Of a stretch of DNA of 64,000 nucleotides, positions 10,131 through 23,214 are shown one piece after another. The DNA is from Margaritispora aquatica (Eukaryota > Ascomycota > Leotiomycetes > Helotiales > Discinellaceae). The stretch's first letter is position 1; every line of letters starts with the position of its first letter. The position numbers and the translations under genes are program-made. A model generated the notes under the pieces. That model was not told where the DNA came from, searched no databases, and was given only the letters and a program-made list of their open reading frames with translations. The stretch lies in assembly GCA_007644065.1 (NCBI GenBank), contig VJWN01000021.1:138271-202270 (forward strand), given 5' to 3'.

Positions 10131-13100
10131 TTATTCCTTCGGTGTCCCCACATCACCCACACTGCTACCCGCTGTTCGATTACTTCTGACCAGATTTGGA
10201 AATACCATATCACTCTCTATATCGTCCATATCCGGCAAATCGCTCAGATCACTCTCATCATCGGCGTCATCCTGCACGCTGCCCCTTTCACTCTCTTCAC
10301 CGTCGCCATGGCCATTGTCGTCTCTAGACGCTTCCCTCCCATTCAGAGTGCGAGCGGCGGAACCACTGCCACTTACGCTTCGCCGCTGGCGGCCTGACCC
10401 CGAGCCTGATCCATCGTTGGATCCAAGAATCAAAGCCTGTGATGGCCCAGAAAGCGAAGGGCGAGATCCAGCAGATGCAATTGCGCGTGGCGCTTCAGTA
10501 GGTCGATTGACTGCCATTTCTGCCCGGCGGAGAATTTCACGACGGCCGATAGTACCGACTTTTCGAGGTCGAGATGCCTCAGATCCAGCAAAAGTGACGG
10601 GTATAGGCACCTGAGCGCCATCCATATCCATTACAAGATTTGCAAGATTCATCGGTCCTAGTGAGCGTGGTGTTGGAGAAACAGCTGGTTCGTTTTCCAC
10701 TTGAGCAGACTGTAATGAATGAGGATGTGGACCTGGTAAGTTCTTGGCAATGTGAAGGTAAAGCACAGCCCAAGATTCACTGATCAGATCATCAATCGGT
10801 GCTGGCGGTTTCATATAATTTGCGTTAAGCTTCTTCAGCTCTGTGGCTTCACGAAGTGCGTCCAAGGCCGGATGTTGATTGGCCGGATCAGCAATCCATG
10901 CCGTCAGTCGATCCGAATATACTTCAAACTCTTCATGGCTTTCGCCCTTGAATGATTCTTCTGAAGCTGGAATATTAGCTACCCGTCGAATGAGACGTAG
11001 GTAGGTGGTACAGCATTCAGTCCAAACAGCACTAAATCTAAAGAAGTCTGGACTTCTTTTCCGCACCCGTCTAATCAAAGCCTCCATGTTTGTCTTATCG
11101 TTAACTTTGGAGAGGAGCTTGATCATTAAGGAGACATATCTTTCCATATAAACGCAATGGCGACCTGCTCGCTCTGCCTCGGGTTTCCACACCTGTATAG
11201 ACATGGTTTTTGTAAAGATCGATTGTCTGAAGGCATCTATGGCTGCCTGAGCCTGTAGGTAGTCGGGATTCGCAAGGTCGTAAATGATGTTAACAGCTCT
11301 CCAAACCATACGGTGATGCCAACCTTGCTTATCATATTGACCCAGGTGTCGAATATATTCAAGAATATACTTCTCCCATAGCCCGTAATCAGTAATAGAA
11401 ACCGCTTCGCCCTTTTTGGGTGCAAATGGCTGTTGCTGCAATAGATCCGCTCCATCTTGTATGCCCATGGCTCCAAGTATGACAAACTTATGGACAATCG
11501 ATACTAGCTTGTAGTGTGGCTCAAGAATAGGCTCTGATCGACTGTCTCGGGGTCTGGGAACTGTTGCTATAGCTTTCACAAATGATTTGAGAACTTGCTC
11601 AACAGTTGGCTTGTTCGCCTTGACCTTCACGTCATACTCATCCTCAGCCTTGCAGTACATCTTCCACAAGCACTTGCCAAGCATAAAATGACCCCTAGCC
11701 AAGTTAGCACCACCACTACTACTTTAGCTGAATTCAAACTCACATCCAATTGTTGGGCCGGTCTTGGAGAGACGCCTTGAAAAGTTGCGCTGCGTATTTC
11801 CATACCCTGTACCTCGTCATTTCCTCATGCAAATGCTTCTTGTACATACCCGATGGACCACTCATGTGCTTCTCAAAATCATCAACCCAGAAGGCTTCCA
11901 TGACAAATGGCTCCCTGGAGGAGGCATACATACGCATGCCAAAGTCATAGTACATTTCCGAGAGTTTCTCTGAGGTTTCATGAGAATGGTCTGCTGAACG
12001 CATGGCACAAGACAATGCAATAGCATAGCAATGAATAGCACTACGCTGCAGCCTCACGATACCTTTATCCTCTTTTTGATTATTGATCTTATCGGCACTC
12101 CACATGACTTCTTCTTCCAGCTCAAAATCAAAGCATTGAGCCATGCGAAACCAAGTTTCCCAGTGGTTTGCATCAAATTGTAGTTGTAGTCTGAAGAAAG
12201 ATGCTCCAATACGAAGATCATCTTGTTGTGCACCTGGGCCAACTCTTTTTTGCGCCCGAGACTTTGTAAGTGCTATCATACCGAGAAGGAAGTACCAGTG
12301 CTTATCTGCTAGAGGAGACTCTGGAGTGGTTGCAGGAAGCGAGTCAACCTGAAGTTGACCTTTCCACGCTTTGTACAGATCGAGTGGCCGAATAGATGTC
12401 TTGAGATATTCAGTGTAATTGCGAAGATTGTGGAGCATCTGAAATGACTGCTTTGTAGGTCCAACAGCGGTCTGCATTCTCTCGATCGTACCGCGAAGCT
12501 CGTGCTTGAGCAGATCTTTCATCGGCATGCTACTAGCCAAGATTATGACTTGATCCGCAATGTTCAACACCGTGCGTCTATCCAGCTGTTCCACTGGACA
12601 TCCGTGATCTTCAAGCATGTATGTGCCGACTCCAAGACTGATACCGTACAAGTCAAAAAGGACTTGGCCAATGTAGTCCTCCCATCTGTCGATGTGTTTC
12701 AAGCGAATCATTTCCACCTTCATCATCTTCAAGAAAATCTTATTTGATGTCCGACAAGCCTTCCGCATGCCGAGTGTATAGTGCACCAGGGCAAGATAAT
12801 CTGCAAGATCATGATCGGGAGTGAGAAAGCTCTCTACATTTTGCGTCATAGCTTCCTTGATCATTGTGTATTGCAAGGCCCATGTGCGTACCTGCATTTC
12901 TTTCAATTTGTTGAAGAATAGATGATATGAGCCATTTGGAAGCAAGAATGCGGCAGACTCAGGAAGTTTAGTCATCCCTACTCGGATTTCATCATCGTAC
13001 ACAGCTGCCGTGTGTAATAGCCTACTCAGTTGAGCAAGTGCAGCACATGTTGATTTGATATGTCGGTCATCGATGATTTCGAAACATGTTGTCGCATCAT

Positions 13101-15827
13101 TAAGTGCAAGACTGAGAGCCTTGACTAATTGATCATCTAAAGCTTTGAGCCATCTTAAAAGTTCGTGATGACGCGAGGCTTGATTACTATCAATGTAGTC
13201 GGTCGTTCGGAAGGTTTCCATGATTATTTCAATGCACTTCAAGTAGCAGGAAAGCACCTTTGTGTTGTAACTGATACTAGCATAAGCTTCGCAAAGCCTT
13301 TGCCACAAGTAGAGACGAAGTGATATGCTCCCGGTTTTCAAGAACTTCCACATGTCTCTTAAGCCGACCGAGATGTTGTCTGTTCGGTGAGGACTAGAGT
13401 CGCCATCGAGCATATCTGAGCGAGAAGAATCAGGGTCCAAAACGGGCTCGAGAGTTTCAATGATTGTTATTGGATCCGAATTCTGGGTTTGGAACAGGTT
13501 ATAGAAGAAATCCATGCTGCTCAATCTTGACACTTCTCGTTCCGCGGCTTCGATGGAAATTTGAGGCATGACTGCATTATTTTGAAGTTCGATCAACACA
13601 CCACCAGCGTCTCGTAGTGTAGATTTCAGATCTGACCAGCATATGACTTTGTGTTCACGAGAAACACCTTCAGACACCGTGGCGCAAAAGACTGTTGCCC
13701 ACAAGTATCGAAGCTGAAGATGGTCTGTCACATCTGGAGAACGCATGCTGATTACGTCGCCGGCAAGCTCTTTCCATCTGTCTAATTGGTCATTTGTCTT
13801 CACTCGAACTTCAAACTCCACAACACTATCCGGCGACGTAATTCGAGTGTATAAATCAATATTTAGCTCGAAAATTGTTTGTACCATCTCCTGCAACATT
13901 CCAAGCTTTTCATGATCTGCATTCTCGAGCTCAAAGGTCAGGCGTTGGTAAAGCTCCACGTGCACGATGCTAATAAGGCGCACTGCTGCTGTCTTCACAG
14001 GTATATTCCAGAGGTGTGTTGTATATGTTGGTAGAACCGTGCACAGCCACTCCCATATGGCATCCTGAAGAGGCAGCCAGGATCCATTCAGCAATTTGGC
14101 AAACAATTCAAGGCCTTTAGAGTCGTCAAAATCCGGAATGCTACTACATTTCAACGGACCGGTTTTTGAGTGCTCGAGAAAAGCTGCTAATCCAGCATTT
14201 GCAGTTCCTGAAGAAGTACCCAGAATTTCCGAAGGGTTGCAGGAAATAAATATGGAGGCCATGGAATCATTCCAAGTTCTCAAAATATCTCGCAAGTCTC
14301 TCATAGCCGTATTTTTCAGAATCTCAGCGCGATCGAATGGGGTTTCGAGAGCTATTGCAGTACGCAGATCTTCCGAAGAACCCAAATCGTCCACTCCCAC
14401 CTTGGTCAATAAGTTTCCAACAAAGTTAAACACATCCTCATCTGCTTTGATGAACACTGCAAGCTTTTCAGCAAACTGGGCAGCTTGATCAAGCGGACCT
14501 TCGGTCGTATGATCGCGATCTCGAATACGTTTGCTCCGTTTCTGAGTGCCGCTATCGTCTTCTGGCGTCGCACGAATCCCAGCTGTAGATTGGGACCGTT
14601 TCCTATTTGGAAGAGCAACACTGGACTCGCGAGTATCATCTGATATAGGGATCGTTGTAGTGGTAGTCTCATTTGCATCATTTACTGCTTCTGTATCAGC
14701 AGTCATAATGATCGATACAGCACGTCCAGATTCACCCGGTTCGGCGGATGGAGAAGCTATAATGGGCGCATCATCCATAATTTGATCGGGGACATTTGGA
14801 AGAGCTACTGCAAGAATGGGTTCAGATGCCATTATCATAGGAGGGAGAAGAAGGGTGACGCGAGACTCAGATGTGCCTCCAGTTTGAAAGAAGTGGTTCC
14901 ATAGCATTTCGCCAACTGTTGCCCATGTTCGTACGGGAACATGGATCTCGATGATGCCAGTTTGGTCTGCTGTTTGTCTGGTTCGATGGACTGCGAGATC
15001 CTTCGTTGGATCTGGTAGGAAAGCATACGGGTCCATATGAGGAGTGAGGAAGGATGGCATTGACTTTTCAACAAAGGGCGCCATAATCGGATGGGATAGA
15101 GCTGTCTCATCGGAGAGGATCTCCAGATGTTGCAACAGCTGCTCACCAGCGAATCCTTCTTCTAGTGAAGACGGGTCAATTTCTCTGACTGTCGGGTCGT
15201 CATCAACTTCGACAGCTGCCTCCAGGCAATATCGAGCTATCCTGCGACTGCCCAGCATTGCACCCACTCGTGCAGCCTTCCTCCATAGCTCGGTATCCGA
15301 CTCATCACTGACAAGAGCACGAGAAAAATAATCAATCGCAGCTTTTGCTTGATAGTCTAGATTTGTTTGCTCCAAGCGCTGATCAAAGTTCAATGTGCCC
15401 TTAACACAGTCCAGAATAAATTGGCCGTGGTTCTTGTAGGAGAGGTAGAGAATCTGAGGCAGGGTGCTAGGTGGTCCATCCGCTCCAGCAGCAGCCAATT
15501 CGAGACCTAAGGCGTATGAAGCATCAAGTTCCAGCTCTGGGTGATTGTATACTCGTTCGAATTCGGACTGACTTTCGGGGTATAAGAAAATCTCGGACCT
15601 AAATAGTCTCGTGTATGCATCTGCTGCCTCGGAGTAATGGTTAACACCCTGGGCATGAAGCTTCAAGGCGGCTTGGTAGAGCTTGAGGGCTTCTTCAATC
15701 TGTATCTCCTTGGTATTGTCGACCTCATCGTCAGAGTGCTCATCAGGCTCGATGTTCAAAGCCGTCCAACTTGCCTAAGATACTGTTAAAAATATTCTGT
15801 CTCTTCCTACCCGAACCAACTTACCAT
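10131..15827 (-). CDS. hir3: Histone transcription regulator 3 homologue (HIR complex)
   Basis: Three exons: 15827-15825 (the ATG alone), 15774-11744 and 11694-10131, giving 1865 aa. The introns are 50 and 49 nt, the second with a GCTAAC branch point. The start MASWTALNIEPDEHSDDEVD, then KEIQIEEALKLYQAALKLHAQG, matches the N-terminus of fungal Hir3/CABIN1-like proteins. The body is a long alpha-helical TPR-like solenoid, for example EEALKLYQAALKLH, AAIDYFSRALVSDES and FFRLQLQFDANHWETWFRMAQCF. A disordered patch lies around residues 340-430 and contains a basic KRSKRIRDRDH stretch. The C-terminal 170 residues are disordered and end in an acidic run (DDADDESDLSDLPDMDD). Hir3 is a scaffold subunit of the nuclear HIR complex, which deposits H3-H4 independently of replication and represses histone genes. 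Length agrees with the family (about 1,900-2,000 aa). The first exon consisting only of the initiator codon is unusual. Confidence 0.9.
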
Positions 15828-17365
15828 TGTAGCGGAAATCAGGACGTTTATTGAGAAATACTATTGCGCATCGCATCAAACACAAGAACACCAGATGGTT
15901 GGCGGATTCAGAACAGTAAGTAGGAGTGTAGTTCTGCGTGCGCGCAGTACTAGATAGTATCTTTGGGCCAATTTGATGGCGTCAGCTTTATATCGAGCTG
16001 GAAGTCTTGACGCAGTATATTTATTGTACAAGGCAGTATTCAGTGATGTCGTGGGTGTTGCTGGGAGTTATGAGCCAGCTCTAAATCAATAGGCAGGTAG
16101 AGACAGGTGTTGCAGAAGTCTGCAGACCAGTGAAGCTGGTGGGTGATTTCACGAGGCAGCACAGTACATTGATATGCAGTTTCTTGCTGGCAACGTCAAT
16201 TAGCTTCAAAAAGCATCGACGCATTGAAGCAGGTGTTATGTTGAAGACCGAGGAAATATACTGCCGCAGGCGGTGAAGGACGAAATGGCGACGAGTCGCG
16301 GTCGTGCGATCAACAACTACCAACCACTGCATACATCCGACGTGTCAAAAGTATATTCGATTATTGTTAATCAACCGGCAAGACTTCCATTCAGCATCTT
16401 TACGAACTCGATATCTTTAGATAACGGAGACTACTAGGACTATTCTTTGTATGAGTCGATGAGTCAATCTACCGAAAGAAGACTCCAATATTAGCTTGCT
16501 TAACTTATTAGCGACATAGGTACATCTCATTGAAAGGTGGCAGGAATGCCATTTCCCTCTCTTTTTTCTGTAGCCTGACCCGAGGCTCTACATCTAAATG
16601 TATAGAGCATCAGTATATTACATGGCCTCACCGTTACTATACAAATCTGATGTGGACGAAGCCGATTTCAGGCACAGCCTCATGATCCCATTGCGTGATG
16701 TCTCATCGTCCATGAATTTTCTTCATTCTTTCCAAGACACATCGCCAAATAGTAGGTTCGTCAGATAAGCTAGAGTGGTTGAGCCTTATAGATAGTCATT
16801 GAGGTAACTAAAGGAGCAAGATCATCTCTTAAATGTTTTCCTTCTAGTCGACTCCATCAGCTAATTTCATGTTATTGGGGTTGTGTGTTCATGCGCTAAA
16901 GAATGACCTTAAGTCAGTGGAGACGCTATCTAAGGCTCTCCGCTTCTTGGAGCATATTCAATTTTGGCTCTCGCTTTCAGACATCAACGCGGCTGGGTTG
17001 GCTGTCATATGCAATGTCTCGTTGCGAGAAGGATCGTGGCTCTCAGATAGTCATGCGTGTTCTTCCGAAGGATTGCCTTGCATCCGCCACGTCGAGACCT
17101 TCTTTCTTTTCTACCGAAGAGTCAGTATCACAAGGAAGTTTCATTGGAGTCTCTTTTTCAGCTTTTCATCCATCCCACCCAGAAAGGCAATGCGGCTTGC
17201 ATAAGCGAGCCATGTGCTCCCAAATGTCTGGAGCCTTGCATACGATACTGAACACCCTCCGATATTTTATGGCATATATGGTCTCAGGCACATTATCTCA
17301 GAATCATCTAAAGATAAGTTTGTTCCTCATGTCGTCGCGGGCCGGTAAGAAGAGATATTGGCGCT
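15828..17365. other. 1.5-kb divergent intergenic region, no gene seen
   Basis: Lies between the divergent hir3 and the gene at 17366, so it should hold both promoters. Only short ORFs without family resemblance occur. Confidence 0.4.
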
Positions 17366-18661
17366 ATGTCCCGTTCACACCAGCAGAGTGATGAGCTCTT
17401 CCTACCACCATCAGCACACCCACACAGGGAATCCTTTTTTGACCATCCGTTGAGTCCTACGTATATGTACGACGAAGAAACAGGCACTTTCAAAACGATC
17501 TGGCCGCCAACTTCAGCAATACCAACAGAGACGGATACCATCGATGAAGCAGCATATTGGGAAGATGTTAAACCTCCATCTCCTCTTCGGACACCACCAA
17601 GGAAGCAGGTATATCAACCTCCTCCAATCGATATTCAGCATGTGCAGGTGAAGGCACATGGCTACTTTGACAAAGAACTACACTTTGATACAACTGTCGC
17701 CACCCAACCTACTATCGAAGCGAGAAGAGCATCTCCGGAAACACAAATAGCTGTGCCAGGACTGGCGACTGTTCATTTGAGATCTGATCTTGAAGGTACC
17801 GCAGCCTTACCACCGCCACACAGGACAACGATAACCTTATATGACAAACCTGTAAATGAATACGATGATTTTGATCGAGGAGGTTTGGTTGCTGATGATG
17901 TCTCTGAAGTCTCCTTCTCAGAAGACACCCCTGTGAGCCCGAACGACGACAGGACGATTCTATCATCGAATCGCGAAACGATTCAACCAAAATTTGAGAC
18001 ATCTACTGCAAAGTTGTGGTCGACCCCAAGGCGTGATGTTGCCGCAGAAGCACCGATAGTAGTGCATCCCGAGCCAAGCGAGGTCGAGTATTCACATCCA
18101 TACCAAGCGAATCATCTAGATGATTCCGACTCACGGCATCACAAGCCAAGAATCCTATCAGATCCTGGGGGAGGATACAATATGGCACAAGCCCATTCTA
18201 TGTACGGACGCTCAGCCGACACGAGCATGGCCCAGGGAGGGGTGAGGCAAAGTTATCAAAGACCACCGGAACCGCAATATCAACAGCAGCAGCAGCAATC
18301 GCCTCACCCACAACGTCCACAGCAAGATAGGCAACGGATATTCTCCGATCCTGGAACTAGTCAGCACTGGACATTGCAGCAAGGATACCAAAGAGAGCAG
18401 GACGAGCGCCAGCAGAGGCCAAGGTTATTTTCCGAACCTGCTGGAGGGAGCCATTGGGAACGGCGACGGGATATGGCGACGGGAAGGAGCTCGGTACCGC
18501 CTCCTATAAGTGCATATCAGGAAAACTCAAGCTCTTCGTTCAAAGTTCATCATGTTCAACGTATTCCGGTTGGAAGTCTGGATTTCCAGGTGATGCGACC
18601 GAATAAGGAGGAGGGCAAGAAACTGAGCAAGTGGAAAAGGCTAAAGGGATATCTGTCTTGA
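17366..18661 (+). CDS. Disordered Pro/Gln-rich protein with three R-x-x-S-x-P motifs
   Basis: Single exon of 431 aa. I do not recognise the family. The protein is almost entirely low complexity: many SP/TP sites, a poly-Gln run (YQQQQQQSPHPQ) and no predicted fold. Three related segments stand out in the C-terminal half: PRILSDPGGG, QRIFSDPGTSQHW and PRLFSEPAGGSHW. Each carries R-x-x-S-[DE]-P, the pattern of a mode-1 14-3-3 site if the serine is phosphorylated. The C-terminus is basic and possibly amphipathic (KKLSKWKRLKGYLS), which could bind membrane or nucleic acid. It could be a signalling scaffold; that is inference. The long uninterrupted frame supports a real gene. Confidence 0.65.
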   Translation: MSRSHQQSDELFLPPSAHPHRESFFDHPLSPTYMYDEETGTFKTIWPPTSAIPTETDTIDEAAYWEDVKPPSPLRTPPRKQVYQPPPIDIQHVQVKAHGYFDKELHFDTTVATQPTIEARRASPETQIAVPGLATVHLRSDLEGTAALPPPHRTTITLYDKPVNEYDDFDRGGLVADDVSEVSFSEDTPVSPNDDRTILSSNRETIQPKFETSTAKLWSTPRRDVAAEAPIVVHPEPSEVEYSHPYQANHLDDSDSRHHKPRILSDPGGGYNMAQAHSMYGRSADTSMAQGGVRQSYQRPPEPQYQQQQQQSPHPQRPQQDRQRIFSDPGTSQHWTLQQGYQREQDERQQRPRLFSEPAGGSHWERRRDMATGRSSVPPPISAYQENSSSSFKVHHVQRIPVGSLDFQVMRPNKEEGKKLSKWKRLKGYLS

Positions 18662-19820
18662 AGCGACTCGAGGCTACAGAGAAAATTTCGACATTATTGG
18701 AGATCGATCCAGACTTCTTCACAAATTGGATTCGAAGCAGATCATTGTGTACCTCAATAGAAACACCAGACTTATACGCTCAGGTAGAAGTTGAATGTCA
18801 TTCCACAACTTTTACACGGTGTGAAGACAGAGATCTACTGGCGCACTGAAACTGCAACCATGTACATCATGTCCAAGCTTATGCTCACATCATATTCTGA
18901 ACCCACCATTTGGTCCCACATCAGGTCGACGAAACCTTTCAGAAACGCATTTTCACTCTTCTTCGGGCCTTTTGTTAATACATGGGCCATAATTTCGAAG
19001 TTGGTCGTAATCGCCACGCGTGAATAAATACGCTAAACGGCTGTAATTGTGCCATGTAGTCACATTTGATGGAGAACGTTGCAGGCAACATTTTTACAGT
19101 TCGATGTGACAAATTATCCGAATTTTTTTCTGTTCACTCGACGCGCTCACGGTGGACGACACCACTCGAGGACACATTCGGGGTTGACGATATGGAAGTT
19201 ATGGAAGTTGTTATTTGGTTGGTGTGACAGAGGAAATCTTTTGACTGTCTAAGGTGGGGACGAGAATGGAGACGAGAACAGGTTCGTGGCTGCGTAGTAT
19301 TGAGTTCGAGCACCGTTGGTATACCAGGTACTACGAAGAAGTCGGGAAGCTTCTGAGTGTGTTAGAAAGACCGCAAGATGTAGTCATTCGCCTGGAACTA
19401 ATTTTCAAACTAGTAAATCAGTACTTGCATATTGCAAGATTAAACTTCACCTTCCTCAGTACTTTAAAGTTCAACTGTCCGTTTCTTCATGTTCAATTCT
19501 TCATTTCAGCCTGGAGTATTTTCGAATCGCGTCCCGTCAACCTTCGACTTGACTTTCTGACTTGAACAATATCATGTCAGCTTCTCAACTGAACTTCACA
19601 TCTTTCCACTCCCTAACTTTCATCCTTTCTGGATAGAAGTTTTCTCATTCCCATCCATTCTCTCAACTCCTCACGCATATCAACAGCCTCCTTCCACCAT
19701 CCACGGAGAATACCCAACGATCTTAACTTTAACCTGCCTCAACAAAACCCAACTATAAGCTTTGGAATCTGGGTCGCGGTTGCAAAAAGCTACAACGAGC
19801 TCATCCGCAGTCGCGAAATC
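18662..19820. other. Intergenic between disordered protein and first BTB gene
   Basis: The last 250 bases are C/T-rich, a usual leader composition upstream of fungal start codons. No gene recognised in the remainder. Confidence 0.4.
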
Positions 19821-20823
19821 ATGCCTGCTTCAAACGCAAACGCAAACACCGGCACCAAAGGAAAGTCGAATGCAAACCAAACGCAAAGTCCCGCAAAATC
19901 AGCAACAAAACCAAAGCAAACAAACAACGCCATGGCAGGAGCAACAAACAACAACAATAAGAGACCAAGAGGAGCAGCAGCAAACAGCCAAGCTACCGAA
20001 CATGCTGAAACAGCTTCCAATGGTAGCAGGAACAGCTCTCCAAACATGCCTCCTCCTAAGAAGAAATTTAAGCTGAACTTCTCGTGAGTTTGGCTCTTTC
20101 TTAACCCAACTTCTATCTCACCGAGATAAACTGACAATGCAATCCAGCAAGCCCGACGCACCCATGGTGAAGCTCCTCATCGGGGCAGACGAAGTCGCCT
20201 TCGCAATCCATAAAGACGCCATTTGCACTCACTCCTCCTATTTCCGCAGCATCTTCAACGATCACAGCATCACGACCACGGAAGGCGAAGTCGAGACCAA
20301 GATCATCAAGCTCCTCGCCGTCGAACCAAAGGTCTTCGGCCTATTCAGCAATTACATCTACACCCAAGAGGTCGAGCACGACGGAGACACGGCGCTCGAG
20401 GTCATGGAGCTCGCTAAGCTGTGGAGTCATGCTGAGGAGTGGAATGTTCCTGGACTGCAGAACAAGGTGGTGGAGTTCTTGGTCCCTATGGTGGCTGATG
20501 AGCAGTTTGGTGTCGGAATTGGCGGTGATGCTGGTGTTTATGAGGGCAGCTTACTTCAGGAGTTTGTTGAACATGCGTATGCCGCCACGACTGCGACGGT
20601 TGACGGCAACAAGCCTCTTAAAAGACTAGCGGCATTGAAGGTGATGACGCGGGTTTCTCGCGCTGGTGGCTCTCGCTCAATCAGAGAGTGGTCGAATGAT
20701 TTCCCCGAGGGACTAGTCATGGATCTTGCGGAGGCGTTGATTGAGCATTTCAATGGTCTGCCTAAGGGAGCGAGAACACCAAGATTTAATGTCGCTTCTT
20801 ATTGCGTTTGCGAGGAAGATTGA
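19821..20823 (+). CDS. BTB/POZ domain protein with N-terminal nuclear-localisation-like sequence
   Basis: Two exons, 19821-20083 and 20148-20823, with a 64-nt intron, give 312 aa. Residues 1-75 are Asn/Ala/Thr-rich and disordered and end in PPPKKKFKLNF, a good basic nuclear-localisation candidate. The BTB fold follows: VKLLIGADEVAFAIHKDAIC, HSSYFRSIF, IKLLAVEPKVFGLFSNYIYT and VMELAKLWSHAEEWNVPGLQNKV. This is the fungal-type BTB protein without Kelch or other C-terminal partner domain. Such proteins are candidates for dimerisation or Cullin-3 adaptors; function is unknown. The intron is phase 2 immediately before the BTB core, as in the other BTB loci of this window. Confidence 0.85.
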
Positions 20824-21483
20824 GGTGGTGGATGGATTGTGGGGGCTGTCTGTGGGAATAGTACGCATGGTGGTAAGGTCCGATGATGATGGTGGGTAAG
20901 TCCTCCTCGAAGCAAGTATTTTATCATTTTTCTAGATGGCAGGACACCAAGATCTTAGGGTAGCTGGGCGGATAGTAGGAAGTGTATCGGCTACCACAAT
21001 AACATATCATTTCTACATACTATGCTAGTCGTTTGTCTTGAAGATGTCTTAATTCTCTTGAAAGAATATTCTTAAGAAGCAGATTTCAAGCTCCTCTTTG
21101 AGCAAGACAATTATGTGAACTGTGCAGTGTTTAATTCGAATCTGAATGAGAATCGCATGTCTAACCGAGATCGCTTGATTTGACTAGCCTTCCCCTCCCC
21201 AGACGTGGTCTTCTACTCTGGTAGATAGCTCATTCATGCTTCCATACTGAGCTACATGACTATTCTTTTTAATTCAAACAATCAAAGGGAAATGAGGGTG
21301 TTTCAACGGTTACAAAGAGACTGGATTGCTAGATTTCACACGAGAAGGTTCTAGTGGCCGCTTGATATAAATTTGAACTCAGCCGAAACTCTAAAGATCT
21401 TCATGTTACCAGACACCTTTCAAATAAATACACCAAGTAAGGTGGTGACTGCCAAGTTTAGCGAACTTGAAGTCACGATCAAA
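20824..21483. other. Intergenic between two tandem BTB genes
   Basis: No separate gene supported. An upstream in-frame ATG at 21373 could extend the next gene by 37 residues, but the added segment lacks similarity that I recognise. Confidence 0.4.
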
Positions 21484-22333
21484 ATGTCTGATAATTTGTT
21501 TGGTGTCCACGGCCCCGATCTGCAACCGCATATCATCAAACAACCGTTAACCCGGCGGAAAGATCGAAAGTCCTCAACCCTTCGTCGTGCTTCCAAATAT
21601 CGCGCAAACATGGAAGAAAAAGAACAGACTCGAGAGCGGGACGAGCAGGCTCCTATTTTCATGTAACTTGCGCGCGCTCCAAACTTCTGTAACAATGCTG
21701 ACTCCCTGCAGCGGCTCGCAGCTTGTTGTCGAGATCACGGTGTCGATCCCAGACCAATCTCCTGCTGACAACAATCTGCAAACATTCACAATCCACAGAC
21801 ACGTCTTGGCATACTATTCCCTCCTCTTCCGTCGCACTTTTGAGGCGCAAGAGCTGGCACAAGCACAAGGCCAAATATCCACCAACGAAGACCAGAACAC
21901 AAACGCAGAATTTGAATTCGAAATCAACAGCATCACGCCCTCTCACTTCGCCACGATAACCAACTGGCTCTATAACCGCGTCCTTCTCTCTCCCACCGGC
22001 GAGACCATCAACAACATCCTCGCGCTCGCCGAGATCTGGAAGGGTGCTGAATATCTCGAGATCAGCGGTCTACAGCACGAAGTAGTGCAATCAATCGAGA
22101 TCCTGTGCGCAGAGAAAAAGGTCAGCATGTCTGAGCTGGGCGTGTTTTGGAATCTGGTGTACTTTTACAAAGGAGGTGAAAATGCGTTGGCTGAGATGGC
22201 CGTCAGGTCGTTCGTGAAAACGGAGAAGGGCGCTTTCAACTCTATGATTGGCTTGCTGCCGGAGAAGATGGTGGTAGATGTTCTGAGCGCATTGAAAGAC
22301 AATTATGATGACGCAGCTGTTATGGAGATGTAG
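21484..22333 (+). CDS. BTB/POZ domain protein
   Basis: Two exons, 21484-21662 and 21712-22333, with a 49-nt intron (donor GTAACT, branch GCTGAC), give 266 aa. Splicing joins a basic N-terminus (LTRRKDRKSSTLRRASKYR) to the BTB core: GSQLVVEITVSIP, TFTIHRHVLAYYSLLFRRTFE, SHFATITNWLYNRVL and ILALAEIWKGAEYLEISGLQHEV. Intron phase and position match the neighbouring BTB gene. Without splicing, the frame could also open at a downstream ATG at 21694, inside the intron as I model it, so the 5' end needs transcript support. No catalytic domain is visible. Confidence 0.7.
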
Positions 22334-23214
22334 GTTATATGGGTTTGATATTGGCTGTGAGTTGGGGGGGTTTTTTTTAATACAAAAAAACGACGCTCAT
22401 CTCGTTAGGCGATGAAAGCTCCACACGAAATGACTGACGCTTGGTCCCTTAACACAATCGCACTGTTGCGGGTTTGCAAACCAGAACAATCAGAACATGT
22501 AGTCTCAACACTCAAGTGCCTTCATAATCGCAATGAATGAATAGTGAAACCGATTGGTTTCAATCGTCTATGCAATTCCCATTAGCGCGTTTTCTCACGC
22601 AAACAAGTCGCTTAAGCAATCATTGGTAAATTTCGGTATAGATATATCTGCTTCCATTCTTGTTTCTGAGTTCATTCCACCCTTTTTATGGTGTTTTTTC
22701 CTCTTCAGGTACTCTGTTTACAGTATTTTCTTTTATCCAGAGAATTTCTTGGCTAGGTTCATATGGATATATATCATTAACTTAACAAGACTAGGCAGGC
22801 TTAAAAGATAAGTACTGATACTTTACACACCAAGCAACTTGAATAGGCGGACAAGATCCCTTCAAAGAGAGAGTTCCCTACAATTATCCCACAAGGCTAT
22901 AAGAAGGCAAGAGTAGTCGCCAAGCCCGTCACACCAACCAGTAACCATGAATACCTAGTAAAGGCCGAAGCAACTATTGTCCCAAGAAATCTAGGCTTAG
23001 GTAAAGTAGGCAGCTCCAAGAATATGTCCAGAAGCGAGCGTCTAGCTCCAATCTGATCTTTGATAACACTCGTAACTCCAAAGATTTACGACTTTCTCAT
23101 CGCAACAAGTGTCGTATTTCGCATTGCGTTATGATAGCAATCACAGGCCAAAAGCATTCCACAAAGACTCATGATTAACGTGACCAAAAACTACAAGTTC
23201 AAATCTACTTCATC
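22334..23214. other. Intergenic, includes homopolymer tract
   Basis: A G8-T8-like run occurs around 22363-22378, just after the BTB gene. No gene recognised. Confidence 0.4.

Noticed and set aside
10315..10614. Plus-strand ORF inside hir3
   Set aside because: Antisense of the disordered hir3 C-terminus; Arg/Pro-rich shadow composition.
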